NCBI GenBank assembly: GCA_965224435.1
Contig: OZ245048.1
Coordinates: 434,001 to 498,000 of the forward strand
From: JAJRQY01 sp965224435
GTDB taxonomy: Bacteria; Actinomycetota; Acidimicrobiia; Acidimicrobiales; SZUA-35
DNA: 64,000 nucleotides
Reading direction: 5' to 3'
A program made the position numbers and the translations under genes. The notes below the pieces were generated by a model. The model did no database searches and was not told where the DNA came from. It saw only the letters and a list, made by a program, of their open reading frames with translations. Every line of letters begins with the position of its first letter. The first letter of the stretch is position 1. Shown here one piece after another: positions 15,682 through 24,634 of the stretch.

Positions 15682-18105
15682 ATGGCCCTCACGAATAATC
15701 CATTGGATCCGGACGAGATCTCCGCTCAAAACTTCGGGACATCGTTTCGTGGTTTTGATCAGGACGAGGTTCGCCGCTACCTGCGTCAGGTGGCCGAGGC
15801 GGTCCGCTCTGAGCGTGGTGACCGCACAAAAATCAACTCAGAAGCCGGTGACCAGAACGCCAAGATCAGCGCACTCCAAGCCGAAGTTGAGCAGCTGACA
15901 AGCAACTCAGAACAGCTGAATCATGAGCTGCAAGACGCCAACGAGAAGCTGAGCGAGAGCGATTCGAAGCCTCAGCGTCTTCTACCGGAAGACTTGGATG
16001 AGGGCCAACTCACCCAACTTCTTGGCGAAGAAACGGTTCGAGTACTGGACTCCGCTCGTTCCGCGGCTGCGACCATTACCGCCAAGGCTGAGAAGGGAGC
16101 TGAGGAGCGGACCAAGGCGCTGGACAAGCTGCAGAAAGAAACAACGAAGAGTCTGGCCGATGATCGCAAGAAGGTGGACAAGGAGGTGGCGGCGCTCAAG
16201 TCCAAGTCAGAGACAGAGGCCAAGGCGGTGAGCAAGAAGGCAACGGACGACGCCAAACAGTTGAGCCAAGACGCGAAAGAGGCTTCGGAAAAACTGCGTT
16301 CTGAAGCGAAGGCTGACTCCGAGAAAGTGACTGGTGCGGCGAAGACTTCGTCTGCTGCGTCCAAGAAGGCGGCCCAAGAAGTCGCTGCCGCGGTGAAGCA
16401 GCGGGGCGAAGAGGTGGCCAAGGAAACTCGATTGTCGGCTGAAGCCGATGGGGAATCGATTCGCAAGGCAGCGGAACAAGTCATGAGTGACGCTGAGGCC
16501 GAAGCTGCTCGAGTGCGAGCAGAGGCAGCGGCTGACGTTGAGACGGCTCGAGACTCGGCGCGGGAAGAGGCTCGGTTGATGCTGACGGAGGCCCAGACAC
16601 TTCGAGAGAAGGTGCTGGAAGATCTGGTGAAGCGTCGTCGGGTGGCGCGTCAACAAATTGATCAGGCCAAGGCCGCTCGGGACCGTCTTTCTCATGCTCT
16701 GGTCGTTGCTCGGGCCCAGGTTGATTCGGCTGCATCGGAGCTTGATATCTCGGTCCCAGAGGCGAGGAGGGCCATGGAATTGGTCAAGATGAAGACCGGA
16801 GGTAGCGAGACTGATCAGACGGCTTATATCGCTGAGGGGCTGGACCATGCCCGGTCCAAGGGCAAGACACTCTCGCCGGAGAAGGTGGCTAACCAGGCAC
16901 CAGGGCCTGGACCGGGTGCCAGTCGGCAGTCGTCTAAGGCAGCAACGGACCCAAAGAGTCGGTCGGTAAATCCAGGTGAGGGGTCAAAGCAGCCGAAGGC
17001 GACCGGCTCACTCTCCTCTGACTTACTGGGAGACATGAGTGATGACGGAGTTGAGGCTGAGGATGGCGATGTCTTGGATGACATTTTTGCTCGTATACGG
17101 GCGGAGCGAACGCCCGGAGAAGCTGCGGAAACAGGACCGGTAGCAAAAGATGACCCAGCCATCGGTGAAAAATCCCTAGCCAAGACGGCGCCGGCAGTTG
17201 AAGCCGAAGCATCTCCAGCAAAGGCTGATGGCTCGAAATCGACTGGGCAGAACAAGAAACCGGAACAGGGCGCGAAGAGCAAACGGGGCGAAAATACTGC
17301 GGCGGTTCCGGCAGCCGTTGGTAGCGAGCCCGAGGAGGTCATCGTGATCCGGCGGGAGTCATCCTCCAACGAATCAGAGTCTGCCTCTGGTGGGTCAGGG
17401 GCCGAGCAGACAGGTGACAGTTCGGGCCAAGAGGACAATATCGAAGTGCTCGCACCGTTTGCTGATCGCGATATTGCCCTCACTCGATTTGGGCCGGATC
17501 TTCGGCGCAAGTTGAAACGTGCCCTGGCTGATGACCAAAGTGACGTTCTGGATCGCTTGCGTCGGGCCAAGACGTTGTCCAGTGATGAATTGCCAGACCC
17601 GGCCGAGCAGCTGGCAGCTTTCCGCAAGGCAGCAGAGGCTGGTTTGGTTGGCATAGCCACGGCTGGGTCGGCCAGTCTCGATGGCCCAAAAGTAGGGCCC
17701 AGTCAGGTGTCGGCGATTCTTGAACAGGTGGCCAAGGCATTGCAAGGTCCGTTACGAGCCAAGATCGAGCGAGCAATCGCTTCTGCTGACGGAGACAGCA
17801 GCGAGGTCTTCGAACCCATCCGGGCTCACTATCGAGATGCTCGCTCTGCCGCTCTGCCTGACCTGGTTGATGACGCGGTAGCTGAGGCGTTTGCCGTTGG
17901 TGTCTATGACGCTATTGATCACGCCTCGGGTCTGGTTTGGGTGGTTGACCCCCGCACCGAAACAAGCCCGGACTGTTTCGACAACACTCTGGCAGACCCG
18001 GTTGAGAAGCCCCAGGCGTTCCCGACGGGTCACAAGCGACCGCTTGGCGGGCCCGGCTGTCGCTGCCTGGTACTGCCTGCTGATCTGTATGGGGCCAGCA
18101 ACTAG
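15682..18105 (+). CDS. Very long DivIVA-domain coiled-coil protein with a Mu F-like C-terminus
   Basis: 807 residues. The N-terminus is a DivIVA/Wag31 domain (LTNNPLDPDEISAQNFGTSF, then GFDQDEVRRYLRQVAEAV). A charged Ala/Lys/Glu coiled coil follows from about 65 to 360, then a disordered acidic linker to about 590. The last 200 residues are a helical domain ending FPTGHKRPLGGPGCRCLVLP. That ending, with an upstream DCFDNT, resembles the CxxC...HPxCRC end of phage Mu protein F-like head-morphogenesis proteins. DivIVA proteins bind curved membrane at poles and septa, so the tail may be a C-terminal cargo or metal-binding module. ATG 15682 has only a weak ribosome-binding site. Confidence 0.85.
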   Translation: MALTNNPLDPDEISAQNFGTSFRGFDQDEVRRYLRQVAEAVRSERGDRTKINSEAGDQNAKISALQAEVEQLTSNSEQLNHELQDANEKLSESDSKPQRLLPEDLDEGQLTQLLGEETVRVLDSARSAAATITAKAEKGAEERTKALDKLQKETTKSLADDRKKVDKEVAALKSKSETEAKAVSKKATDDAKQLSQDAKEASEKLRSEAKADSEKVTGAAKTSSAASKKAAQEVAAAVKQRGEEVAKETRLSAEADGESIRKAAEQVMSDAEAEAARVRAEAAADVETARDSAREEARLMLTEAQTLREKVLEDLVKRRRVARQQIDQAKAARDRLSHALVVARAQVDSAASELDISVPEARRAMELVKMKTGGSETDQTAYIAEGLDHARSKGKTLSPEKVANQAPGPGPGASRQSSKAATDPKSRSVNPGEGSKQPKATGSLSSDLLGDMSDDGVEAEDGDVLDDIFARIRAERTPGEAAETGPVAKDDPAIGEKSLAKTAPAVEAEASPAKADGSKSTGQNKKPEQGAKSKRGENTAAVPAAVGSEPEEVIVIRRESSSNESESASGGSGAEQTGDSSGQEDNIEVLAPFADRDIALTRFGPDLRRKLKRALADDQSDVLDRLRRAKTLSSDELPDPAEQLAAFRKAAEAGLVGIATAGSASLDGPKVGPSQVSAILEQVAKALQGPLRAKIERAIASADGDSSEVFEPIRAHYRDARSAALPDLVDDAVAEAFAVGVYDAIDHASGLVWVVDPRTETSPDCFDNTLADPVEKPQAFPTGHKRPLGGPGCRCLVLPADLYGASN

Positions 18106-18160
18106 AACAAACGCTATGCGACCCCAGCCCTCGCTCATGTGCGGATAGCCTGCAATCCTC

Positions 18161-21100
18161 ATGTCTCCCCAACGTGGCTCGATCCAGACATCACGCTTTC
18201 GCTCCTTGCTCCTCATGGCGATGGGCATCTTTTTCGTCCTCTTCCTGAGTGCTAGCGGGATAGCCAAGCTCTATACGGATTGGTGGTGGTTCCAGAGTGT
18301 TGGCCAGGTTGACGTTTGGTCAAAAATCTTGGGTACCAAGATCGCTCTCGGTGCCATATTCAGTCTCATCTTCTTCGCCGTGGTGTGGATCAATCTGTAT
18401 TTGGCTGACCGAGTAGCGCCCCCCTTTCGTGCGCTGACCGGAGAGGAAGAACTGATCGAGCGGTATCACGCGCTGGTTGGTGACAATGTTGCTCGCCTTC
18501 GAATTGCCGTTGCCGGAGCGTTCGCCCTGATTGTTGGTTTGAACACGGCTCAGCAGTGGGAGACATGGCTCCTGTTTCGCAATGGCGGCGACTTCGGAGT
18601 TGATGATCCCCTCTTTGGTATTGACGCGGGCTTCTACGTGTTCAGGCTTCCGTTCTGGACCTTCCTTGTTGGTTGGGTGTTTGGCACCCTCATCTTTGCC
18701 CTGCTGCTAACCCTGGTCGCTCACTATCTCAATGGAGGGATCCGAGCGTCAGCTCCCAAGGATCGGGTCAGCGGCGCAGTCAAACTTCATGTTTCGGTTC
18801 TGTTGGCCTTGCTGGCGGTAACTCGGGCGGTGGCCTATTTCCTTGACCGGTTCCAGCTGGTGAATGCCCAGCGAGGTCGCTATGACGGGGCGCTGGCGAC
18901 TGATGTGCAGGTCCAGCTTCCGGCTCTCAACTTGCTGGCCATTATCTCCCTATTTGGTGCGGGGCTGTTCATTGCCAACATCCGACGCAAGGGTTGGGGT
19001 TTGCCAGCTGTAGCTCTAGCGGTGTGGCTAGTCAGCCATATCGTTGTCGGCAATATGTTGCCGGGGCTCTACCAACGTTTCCGGGTGGAGGTTGAAGAAT
19101 CGGCTCGAGAGAAGGGCTTCATTGGCGAGAACATTGCCGCCACGCGCTTTGCCTATGGGTTGGATGAGTCGAAGCTGCGGAGTGAGACTTTTGAGTACTC
19201 GCCAGGGTTGACGTCGGCGGATGTTGCCGAAAACCAGGAGGTTGTCGATGACATCAGCATCCTGGATCGTGAGCTGGCTGATGCTTCGTTCAAGCGGGTC
19301 GAGGGCGAAGTTCAAGCTTTCGACTTTGCTGAAGTCCTCGATGTTGATCGCTACGACGTTGGCGGAAACCTGGAGCCGGTGGTGCTCGGTGTTCGTGAGC
19401 TCGACCTTTCCAGTTTCAATAGTTGGGAGTCCAGCCATGTTGCCCATACCCACGGGTACGGGGTGGCGGTCGCTTCAGCTGATGAGGACAATGACGGCCT
19501 GCCGCAGTTCCTGGTCTCAGGTGTCGGATCGGACCAGCGACTGGGTGAAGGTTTTGAGGGCCAGCTAACCCAGCCCCAGATCTACTACGACGAAGGCTTT
19601 ACTGGCTACGCCGTTGTCGGGGCGACTCGTGACGAGGTCGACTACCCCCACACGCCAGAGGTTGCATTCCGCTACGACGGTGCCGGTGGAGTCAAGGTCG
19701 ATTCGATTTTCCGCAAGACAATGTTCGCGCTTCGTTTTCAGGAATATCAGCTGATGATCTCACCCTTCTTGGGTTCGGATGCCAAGGTCATCTACAACCG
19801 AGATATTCATCTTCGTGTTCGGGAGCTGGCACCTTTCCTCGATTTCGACAGTGACCCGTACCCGGTTCTGGCCGACGGTCAGGTGTTCTGGGTGATGGAT
19901 GCGTACACCACGACGAACCAGTTCCCCTATTCTCAGCAGGTGCAGACTGACTCGTTTACTCGCGGGGCCGACCTGCGTTCGGGCTTCAATTACGTCCGCA
20001 ACTCGGTCAAGGTGGTGGTTGACGCCTACAACGGCGATGTTGCCTTCTATGTGATCGATGATGAGGACCCGATTGTCTCCGCCTATCAGAAGGCCTTCCC
20101 AGACCTGTTCACTCCTGGGGACGAAGCTCCTGCTGCGTTGGCCGAGCACTTCCGCTACCCAACTGACTTGTTCAAGGTCCAGACCGACATGTGGGGCCGC
20201 TATCAGGTTGATGATCCGATCCAGTTCTTGGAGGGGGCGTTGGCTTGGCAGATTGCTCGTGCCCCGGACAAGGGTGTGGGCACGAGGACGGATTCGGCTG
20301 CGGTGCAGGCAACTCCTTCGACTCAAGCACGGCCGATGGAGCCGCAATATCGGACCACCAAGCTTCCTGGATCAGACCAGACCGAGTTTGTCTTGCAGCG
20401 GGCATTCGAACCAAGGAGCGAGACGGCGGCCAATGCCAGACCCGAGCTGAGATCGGTTTTGGTGGCGCGCTCTGATGCCCCTCACTATGGCGAACTGGTG
20501 CAGTATCTTTTGCCGGTTGGTCAGGTTCTGTCGCCCGAGTTGGTTGATGCTGCGATTCGAAGCGACAGCGACAGTGTGGTTCCGGGGAGTGATGCCAAGG
20601 GTGTTTCTGGCTACATCACCTTGCAAGACTCGAGAGGGTCCAGTGTCTTGTTTGGTGAGATGCAATTGGTGATGGTTGGAGACACGGTGCTCTATGTTCG
20701 TCCCCTGTATGTCAAGGCCGATTCTGAGACTGCGCCGCCGAAGCTGACCCGAGTCATTGTCTTCAATGGCAGTGAGGTTGCCATGGGATTGGACCTGGAT
20801 GGTGCCATTGCGTCGTTGAGCGGTGGGTCGGTTCCGGCTGTTTCAACTGATCCTGTTGATCCTGGTGATGACTCCGATCCTGGGATCGATCCGTCCGATG
20901 TTGACCTTGATGGCCTGTCGGTGGCCGAGTTGATTGGGTTGGCTGACTTGTGGTTGGGTGAGGCGGACAAGGCTGAGGCTGCCGGCGAAATCGAAACAGC
21001 TGCTGAACTTCGCACGCGAGCACGTCAAGCCCTGGACAAACTGGGAGACGTTTTGGGAATCGAACCGTCGAGCCCAATCAAGGATTCAGGAGATGCCTAG
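18161..21100 (+). CDS. UPF0182 family large membrane protein
   Basis: 979 residues. About seven membrane helices occupy residues 15-310, including the signature TDWWWFQSVGQVDVW after the first helix. A large extracytoplasmic domain of about 590 residues follows, and an acidic tail rich in DPxD units (about 870-920) precedes a short helical end (AELIGLADLWLGEADKAEAAG). The UPF0182/COG1615 family is common in actinobacteria and cyanobacteria and has no known function. The msrA gene begins at the base after its stop, so the two are almost certainly co-transcribed. Confidence 0.93.
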   Translation: MSPQRGSIQTSRFRSLLLMAMGIFFVLFLSASGIAKLYTDWWWFQSVGQVDVWSKILGTKIALGAIFSLIFFAVVWINLYLADRVAPPFRALTGEEELIERYHALVGDNVARLRIAVAGAFALIVGLNTAQQWETWLLFRNGGDFGVDDPLFGIDAGFYVFRLPFWTFLVGWVFGTLIFALLLTLVAHYLNGGIRASAPKDRVSGAVKLHVSVLLALLAVTRAVAYFLDRFQLVNAQRGRYDGALATDVQVQLPALNLLAIISLFGAGLFIANIRRKGWGLPAVALAVWLVSHIVVGNMLPGLYQRFRVEVEESAREKGFIGENIAATRFAYGLDESKLRSETFEYSPGLTSADVAENQEVVDDISILDRELADASFKRVEGEVQAFDFAEVLDVDRYDVGGNLEPVVLGVRELDLSSFNSWESSHVAHTHGYGVAVASADEDNDGLPQFLVSGVGSDQRLGEGFEGQLTQPQIYYDEGFTGYAVVGATRDEVDYPHTPEVAFRYDGAGGVKVDSIFRKTMFALRFQEYQLMISPFLGSDAKVIYNRDIHLRVRELAPFLDFDSDPYPVLADGQVFWVMDAYTTTNQFPYSQQVQTDSFTRGADLRSGFNYVRNSVKVVVDAYNGDVAFYVIDDEDPIVSAYQKAFPDLFTPGDEAPAALAEHFRYPTDLFKVQTDMWGRYQVDDPIQFLEGALAWQIARAPDKGVGTRTDSAAVQATPSTQARPMEPQYRTTKLPGSDQTEFVLQRAFEPRSETAANARPELRSVLVARSDAPHYGELVQYLLPVGQVLSPELVDAAIRSDSDSVVPGSDAKGVSGYITLQDSRGSSVLFGEMQLVMVGDTVLYVRPLYVKADSETAPPKLTRVIVFNGSEVAMGLDLDGAIASLSGGSVPAVSTDPVDPGDDSDPGIDPSDVDLDGLSVAELIGLADLWLGEADKAEAAGEIETAAELRTRARQALDKLGDVLGIEPSSPIKDSGDA

Positions 21101-21736
21101 ATGTTCGGTTTGAATCGTCAACCTGCCGGAATACCTGCGGCGGAGGACTGTCTTCCAGGACGTGATGTGGCCGTTCCCTTGTCCGGTGCGCATTTTGTTA
21201 ACGGTAACCCGCTGGTTGGGCCCTTTGCTGAGCACCTGGACAGCATCGTGTTTGGCATGGGTTGCTTCTGGGGAGCCGAGCGGTTCTTCTGGCAGATGGA
21301 CGGGGTTTTCACCACGGCTGCGGCTTATGCCGGTGGCACGACTCCGAACCCATCCTATGAAGAGACGTGCACCAGCATGACTGGACACACCGAAGCGGTG
21401 CTGGTCGTCTTTGATCCGGCTCAGGTGAGCTTGGATGACCTGTTCAAGGTGTTCTGGGAGAATCATGACCCGACCCAGTACATGGGTCAGGGCAATGATC
21501 AGGGCAGCCAGTATCGGTCGGGTATCTACACCAATTCTGATGAGCAGACGGCTGTGGCCAAGGCCAGTGCCGAGGTTTATCAGGCCAAGCTCACCAAGGG
21601 TGGGTTCGGTGAGATCACGACGGAGATTGCCCCGCTCGGGACGTTGTTCTACGCCGAGGAGTATCACCAGCAGTACCTGGCCAAGAACCCGGGTGGGTAT
21701 TGCAATCACGGGTTCTGCCAGATCGCTTACAACTAG
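21101..21736 (+). CDS. msrA: Peptide-methionine (S)-S-oxide reductase MsrA
   Basis: 211 residues. The catalytic motif is GMGCFWGAERFFW. The substrate pocket (YAGGTTPNPSYEETCTSMTGHTEAVLVVFDP) and NHDPTQYMGQGNDQGSQYRSGIY are typical of the Met-S-oxide class, and the C-terminal YCNHGFC holds the resolving cysteines. It reduces oxidised Met in proteins using thioredoxin. ATG 21101 directly follows the UPF0182 stop, suggesting coupling and a shared envelope or oxidative-stress role. The stop lies in a CTAG shared with the convergent small gene. Confidence 0.96.
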   Translation: MFGLNRQPAGIPAAEDCLPGRDVAVPLSGAHFVNGNPLVGPFAEHLDSIVFGMGCFWGAERFFWQMDGVFTTAAAYAGGTTPNPSYEETCTSMTGHTEAVLVVFDPAQVSLDDLFKVFWENHDPTQYMGQGNDQGSQYRSGIYTNSDEQTAVAKASAEVYQAKLTKGGFGEITTEIAPLGTLFYAEEYHQQYLAKNPGGYCNHGFCQIAYN

Positions 21737-21951
21737 AACCGCATCGCCATGGCTGCGAGAGCAGAATTGGACTGTTGGACGAGGCTGAGTTCGGTTTTCC
21801 TGCTTGAGCGAGCAAAGAGGTGGGTGGTGGTGTGTCCTTCGGCGCAGATGACCGTGGCCAGGTTTCCGTCGTCAGTGCGGAGCATGGCTTGCACGCTGCG
21901 GGCGGTTCCAAGATGGGTGGTGTTGCAGATGTGGCAGTCGATGATGAACAT
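21733..21951 (-). CDS. Small Cys/His-containing protein, possible zinc finger
   Basis: 72 residues from ATG 21951; ATG 21978 would add nine residues. The N-terminus has CHICNTTHLG and a later ICAEGHTTTH, giving Cys and His pairs spaced like a small zinc ribbon. The end (SNSALAAMAMRF) is helical. No named family is recognised. Its stop codon shares CTAG (21733-21736) with msrA. No strong ribosome-binding site is visible for either start. Confidence 0.6.
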   Translation of the reverse strand: MFIIDCHICNTTHLGTARSVQAMLRTDDGNLATVICAEGHTTTHLFARSSRKTELSLVQQSNSALAAMAMRF

Positions 21952-22055
21952 GCTTCTACTGTGATGGACCTGAACCATAAGTAAAAGCGACGATTTCTAA
22001 CGCATACAATTAAGTATTGCTTGTGCTTTAGATTTTGTTGGTTTAGGTTCACATC

Positions 22056-22967
22056 ATGGATCTGAGTGTGCAACAGCTGAGAATGCTTCGAGAAGTGAGC
22101 CTGCAAGGCACGATTGCTGCCGCGGCAAACAACCTGGGCTACAGCGCGTCGGCGGTGTCGCAACAGCTGGCCAGTATTGAGAAACAGACCGGGGTTGCCG
22201 TGTTGGAACGGTTAGGGCGTAATGTCTTGTTGACTGATGCAGGCAAGGCATTGGTCAGTCATGCTGATGTGATTCTGATTGAGATGGAGAAGGCCCAGGC
22301 GGCGATGGAGCGGGCGGCGGTGGCGGCGGCGGGCACGATCAAGCTGGGAGTGATGGAGTCGTTGGGGTCGACCTTGTTGCCAGACCTGCTGATTGATTTG
22401 GCTGAGACGGCGCCGGAGTTGACACTTCAGACGCAGATCTCAGACATATCCATTGCCATTGATGAGGTGCGATCAGGGAGGTTCGATGCGTCGTTTATCC
22501 TGGACTACCCAGCAATTCCCGCCGAGCGAGATGCCAATCTGGAGCGGTTGTTGATTTGTTTGGATTCATTCAAGCTGGTGGTCCCGGTTGATGATGAACT
22601 GGTGGGGACGGTCCAGCTGTCGGATCTGGGGGATCGGCCGATGATTGGACCGCCAGTTCATCTGGAGTGTGGGCTGACGGTGACTAATGCCTGTCGAGAT
22701 TCAGGCTTTGAACCGAACCTGGTTCATGCGTTGGATGACTATCCAGTGTGTCTGAAGATGGTGGCTGCGGGGGCTGGGATCAGCTTGATGCCGGACCTTT
22801 CCCTGCACAGCGTTCCCGATGGGGTGCGGGTCTTGGAGTTGAAAGAGCCGTTCGCTCGCAAGATCGAGCTGGTGTATCGAAAGTCCAGTGCGGAACGTCC
22901 GTCCATTCGCGCACTGGTCGCGACAGTTGACCGGGTGGCTGATCGGTTCGGTCTTGACCGGGGCTAG
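22056..22967 (+). CDS. LysR-family transcriptional regulator
   Basis: 303 residues. An N-terminal winged helix-turn-helix (LSVQQLRMLREVSLQGTIAA, then YSASAVSQQLASIEKQTGV) is followed by a LysR substrate-binding domain from about residue 90 (GTIKLGVMESLGSTLLPDLLIDL). The coinducer is unknown. No divergent metabolic gene lies immediately upstream, so the target cannot be guessed from context; the neighbouring genes are a small Cys-rich protein and the initiator tRNA. Confidence 0.92.
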   Translation: MDLSVQQLRMLREVSLQGTIAAAANNLGYSASAVSQQLASIEKQTGVAVLERLGRNVLLTDAGKALVSHADVILIEMEKAQAAMERAAVAAAGTIKLGVMESLGSTLLPDLLIDLAETAPELTLQTQISDISIAIDEVRSGRFDASFILDYPAIPAERDANLERLLICLDSFKLVVPVDDELVGTVQLSDLGDRPMIGPPVHLECGLTVTNACRDSGFEPNLVHALDDYPVCLKMVAAGAGISLMPDLSLHSVPDGVRVLELKEPFARKIELVYRKSSAERPSIRALVATVDRVADRFGLDRG

Positions 22968-23011
22968 AGCGGTCCTCTGGGACCGGGTGATGTTGCTCTC
23001 GTCACAAGGGG

Positions 23012-23039
23012 TGGACATTTTCCAGGGTTGAGTTAGACT
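23012..23039 (+). promoter_or_regulatory. Sigma-70-type promoter of the initiator tRNA
   Basis: TGGACA (23012-23017) and TAGACT (23034-23039) separated by 16 bp. The predicted transcription start is about 10 bp before the tRNA. Both boxes are close to the TTGACA/TATAAT consensus used by housekeeping actinobacterial promoters. Confidence 0.6.
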
Positions 23040-23054
23040 GTTCTTTCCACTCAG

Positions 23055-23128
<74 letters not shown>

Positions 23129-23132
23129 CAGT

Positions 23133-23170
23133 AAAAGCCCTGGTCACAGCATTGCTGAGGCCGGGGCTTT
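23133..23170 (+). terminator. Terminator of the tRNA-Met
   Basis: Hairpin with arms AAAAGCCCTGG and CCGGGGCTTT around an 18-nt loop, starting 5 nt after the tRNA, with A-rich entry and T-rich exit. This fits an intrinsic terminator. Confidence 0.65.
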
Positions 23171-23186
23171 GTCGTTCATAGGCCAT

Positions 23187-23210
23187 TCTTCTAACGGATC
23201 TTCTAACGGA
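23187..23210. repeat. Tandem 12-bp repeat after the tRNA; rest of the gap is featureless
   Basis: Two perfect adjacent copies of TCTTCTAACGGA, about 60 bp past the tRNA. From here to the antitoxin start at 23482 I see no gene, only an imperfect dyad ATCACCTCAGAAGTGAT at 23384-23400 that could be an operator for the antitoxin. No copy of the tRNA 3' end that would mark an attachment site was found downstream in the window. Confidence 0.5.
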
Positions 23211-23481
23211 CGATCCGGCACTGGACGTCATTTCGGCCCGTTCGAACTCGATTTCGACGAGGTTTCAGCGCTGGTCGCGGTGGTACTGGGCGGTGGTTGT
23301 GCGTCGATCTGGGTGGTTGCCGAGGACCACAACTGCCTTCGGCCGTGAGATCACCGAACCAAATACCTCACTAGAACCTATACATCACCTCAGAAGTGAT
23401 CTATTGCGGAGCCTCCTAAAGAAACACTTGCGATTCTTTCGAATTGGCTTAGGATGGAGTGAGACGAAGGAGTGGGGTTCG

Positions 23482-23946
23482 ATGACTGCATCGATTCTAG
23501 ATCAGACCATATTGCCACCTGAGGAGTCGCTCGACGACCTTGTGGACATCCTGAATCAGATGGGGGCCGAGCCGGTGGCGAAGTTGGTTGGCCCAAGCGG
23601 AGAAGAGTTCCACCTTCCTTCGGAAGTGTTCGAAGTTCTGCGCGAGGTCGTTGGAGCTATGGCCACTGGCCAAGCTGTAACTGTCGCCCCGGTCCATCAG
23701 CGCCTCACCACCCAAGAAGCGGCTGAGTTGCTTGGTGTGAGTCGGCCAACACTAGTGAAACTACTTGAGTCCGGCGAGATCGGGTTCGAGCAGCCGGGTC
23801 GGCATCGACGAGTCCGTCTTGATGACGTGCTTGATTATCGGCGACGTCGGTCTACTCAGCGTCGGGAGTCACTGGACCGTATGGTCGAGATCGCTCAAGA
23901 CAGCGGAATGTATGAGCAAACGGTGACCCCAGTCCGCACACGCTAG
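23482..23946 (+). CDS. Excisionase-type helix-turn-helix protein, probable antitoxin
   Basis: 154 residues from ATG 23482, with AAGGAG upstream; the frame is open further upstream but without a better start. The C-terminal half has a MerR/excisionase-type DNA-binding domain (RLTTQEAAELLGVSRPTLVKLLESGEIGFEQPGRHRRVRLDDVLDYRRR). The N-terminal half is acidic and likely binds a toxin. Proteins of this build pair with PIN-domain toxins, and a PIN fragment follows 10 bp downstream. With its toxin broken, it may be an orphan antitoxin. Confidence 0.78.
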   Translation: MTASILDQTILPPEESLDDLVDILNQMGAEPVAKLVGPSGEEFHLPSEVFEVLREVVGAMATGQAVTVAPVHQRLTTQEAAELLGVSRPTLVKLLESGEIGFEQPGRHRRVRLDDVLDYRRRRSTQRRESLDRMVEIAQDSGMYEQTVTPVRTR

Positions 23947-23956
23947 GGGGAGTGCG

Positions 23957-24157
23957 GTGGCCTTTGGCGTAGTTCTCGATACTTGTGTTCTCTATCCCGC
24001 TCACCTGCGCGACACCCTCCTTCGCTTGGCCGAGCGAGATCTGTATCGCCCTTTGTGGTCTGGTGACATTGTCGAAGAACTGCACCGCAATCTCTTGAGA
24101 GCGGGAATTGCCGAGCAACATGTTGGCAGAACGAGGCAGCTCGGGTCCTCTACCTAG
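23957..24157 (+). pseudogene. Truncated PIN-domain toxin
   Basis: 66 residues from GTG 23957. The opening GVVLDTCVLYPAHLRDTLLRLAERDLYRPLWSGDIVEELHRNLL is a clear PIN-domain start, with the first catalytic Asp in LDTCVL and Glu in VEELHRNL. PIN toxins of this group run to about 180 residues with further acidic residues; here the frame ends after about a third, and the next 110 bp show no recognisable continuation in any frame. It is probably non-functional. Confidence 0.72.
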
Positions 24158-24267
24158 GCTGCGGCTTCCTCACGGTCTCAGAACTGACCGGCTTCGTAAA
24201 GACTCTCGATGGAAGAGTCGTTCGGTAGAGCAAATCTCTCGACGATGCCCCGAATGATTACTCTTGT

Positions 24268-24295
24268 GCAATGATCGCATTTGTGCGATCATTGC
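24268..24295. promoter_or_regulatory. Perfect inverted-repeat operator of the HigBA-like pair
   Basis: GCAATGATCGC-atttgt-GCGATCATTGC: two perfect 11-bp arms with a 6-bp spacer, ending 3 bp before the toxin GTG. The Xre antitoxin encoded downstream is the natural ligand. The position implies a leaderless or near-leaderless mRNA with an autoregulated promoter. Confidence 0.75.
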
Positions 24296-24298
24296 ATC

Positions 24299-24622
24299 GT
24301 GGCTGAGATTGAGTTGCATGATGAAGTCGTCGAATGGTTCGATGGGCTCAGCCGGGATGAGTGGGAACGGACTCAGATCGTTATCGACCGATTGGCTTCG
24401 CTTGGGTTTAGGGCGAGGATGCCGTTTTCTCGAAGTCTGGGAGACGGTGTGTTCGAGGTCCGGTTCACGCTTGGGTCTACTGCCAGGCGGATCACGTATC
24501 GGTTCACGAAAGACAACCGGATCATTCTGCTGACAACGTTCCGTAAGCAACGCAACAACGAACGAGCCGAGGTAACTCGTGCTCGAAAGATCGCTCAGGA
24601 TTGCGCCACGCGCAACCCGTAG
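24299..24622 (+). CDS. RelE/HigB-family toxin
   Basis: 107 residues from GTG 24299; an in-frame TTG at 24281 would lie inside the operator arm and is rejected. The sequence has the RelE/ParE-like fold of the Gp49/HigB group: AEIELHDEVVEWFDGLSRDEWERTQIVIDRLASLG, the strand pair VFEVRFTLGSTARRITYRF, and the basic LLTTFRKQRNNERAEVTRARKIAQD end. Such toxins cleave ribosome-bound mRNA. It precedes its antitoxin, the reverse order typical of higBA, with a perfect operator just upstream. Confidence 0.85.
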   Translation: MAEIELHDEVVEWFDGLSRDEWERTQIVIDRLASLGFRARMPFSRSLGDGVFEVRFTLGSTARRITYRFTKDNRIILLTTFRKQRNNERAEVTRARKIAQDCATRNP

Positions 24623-24634
24623 AAGGAGACAACG

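Noticed and set aside
16207..16848. Long minus-strand frames inside the DivIVA gene
   Set aside because: They mirror the biased Ala/Lys/Glu coiled-coil codons; no start signals or family similarity.
24281..24298. TTG start for the HigB-like toxin
   Set aside because: It would begin inside the operator arm; GTG 24299 is better placed.
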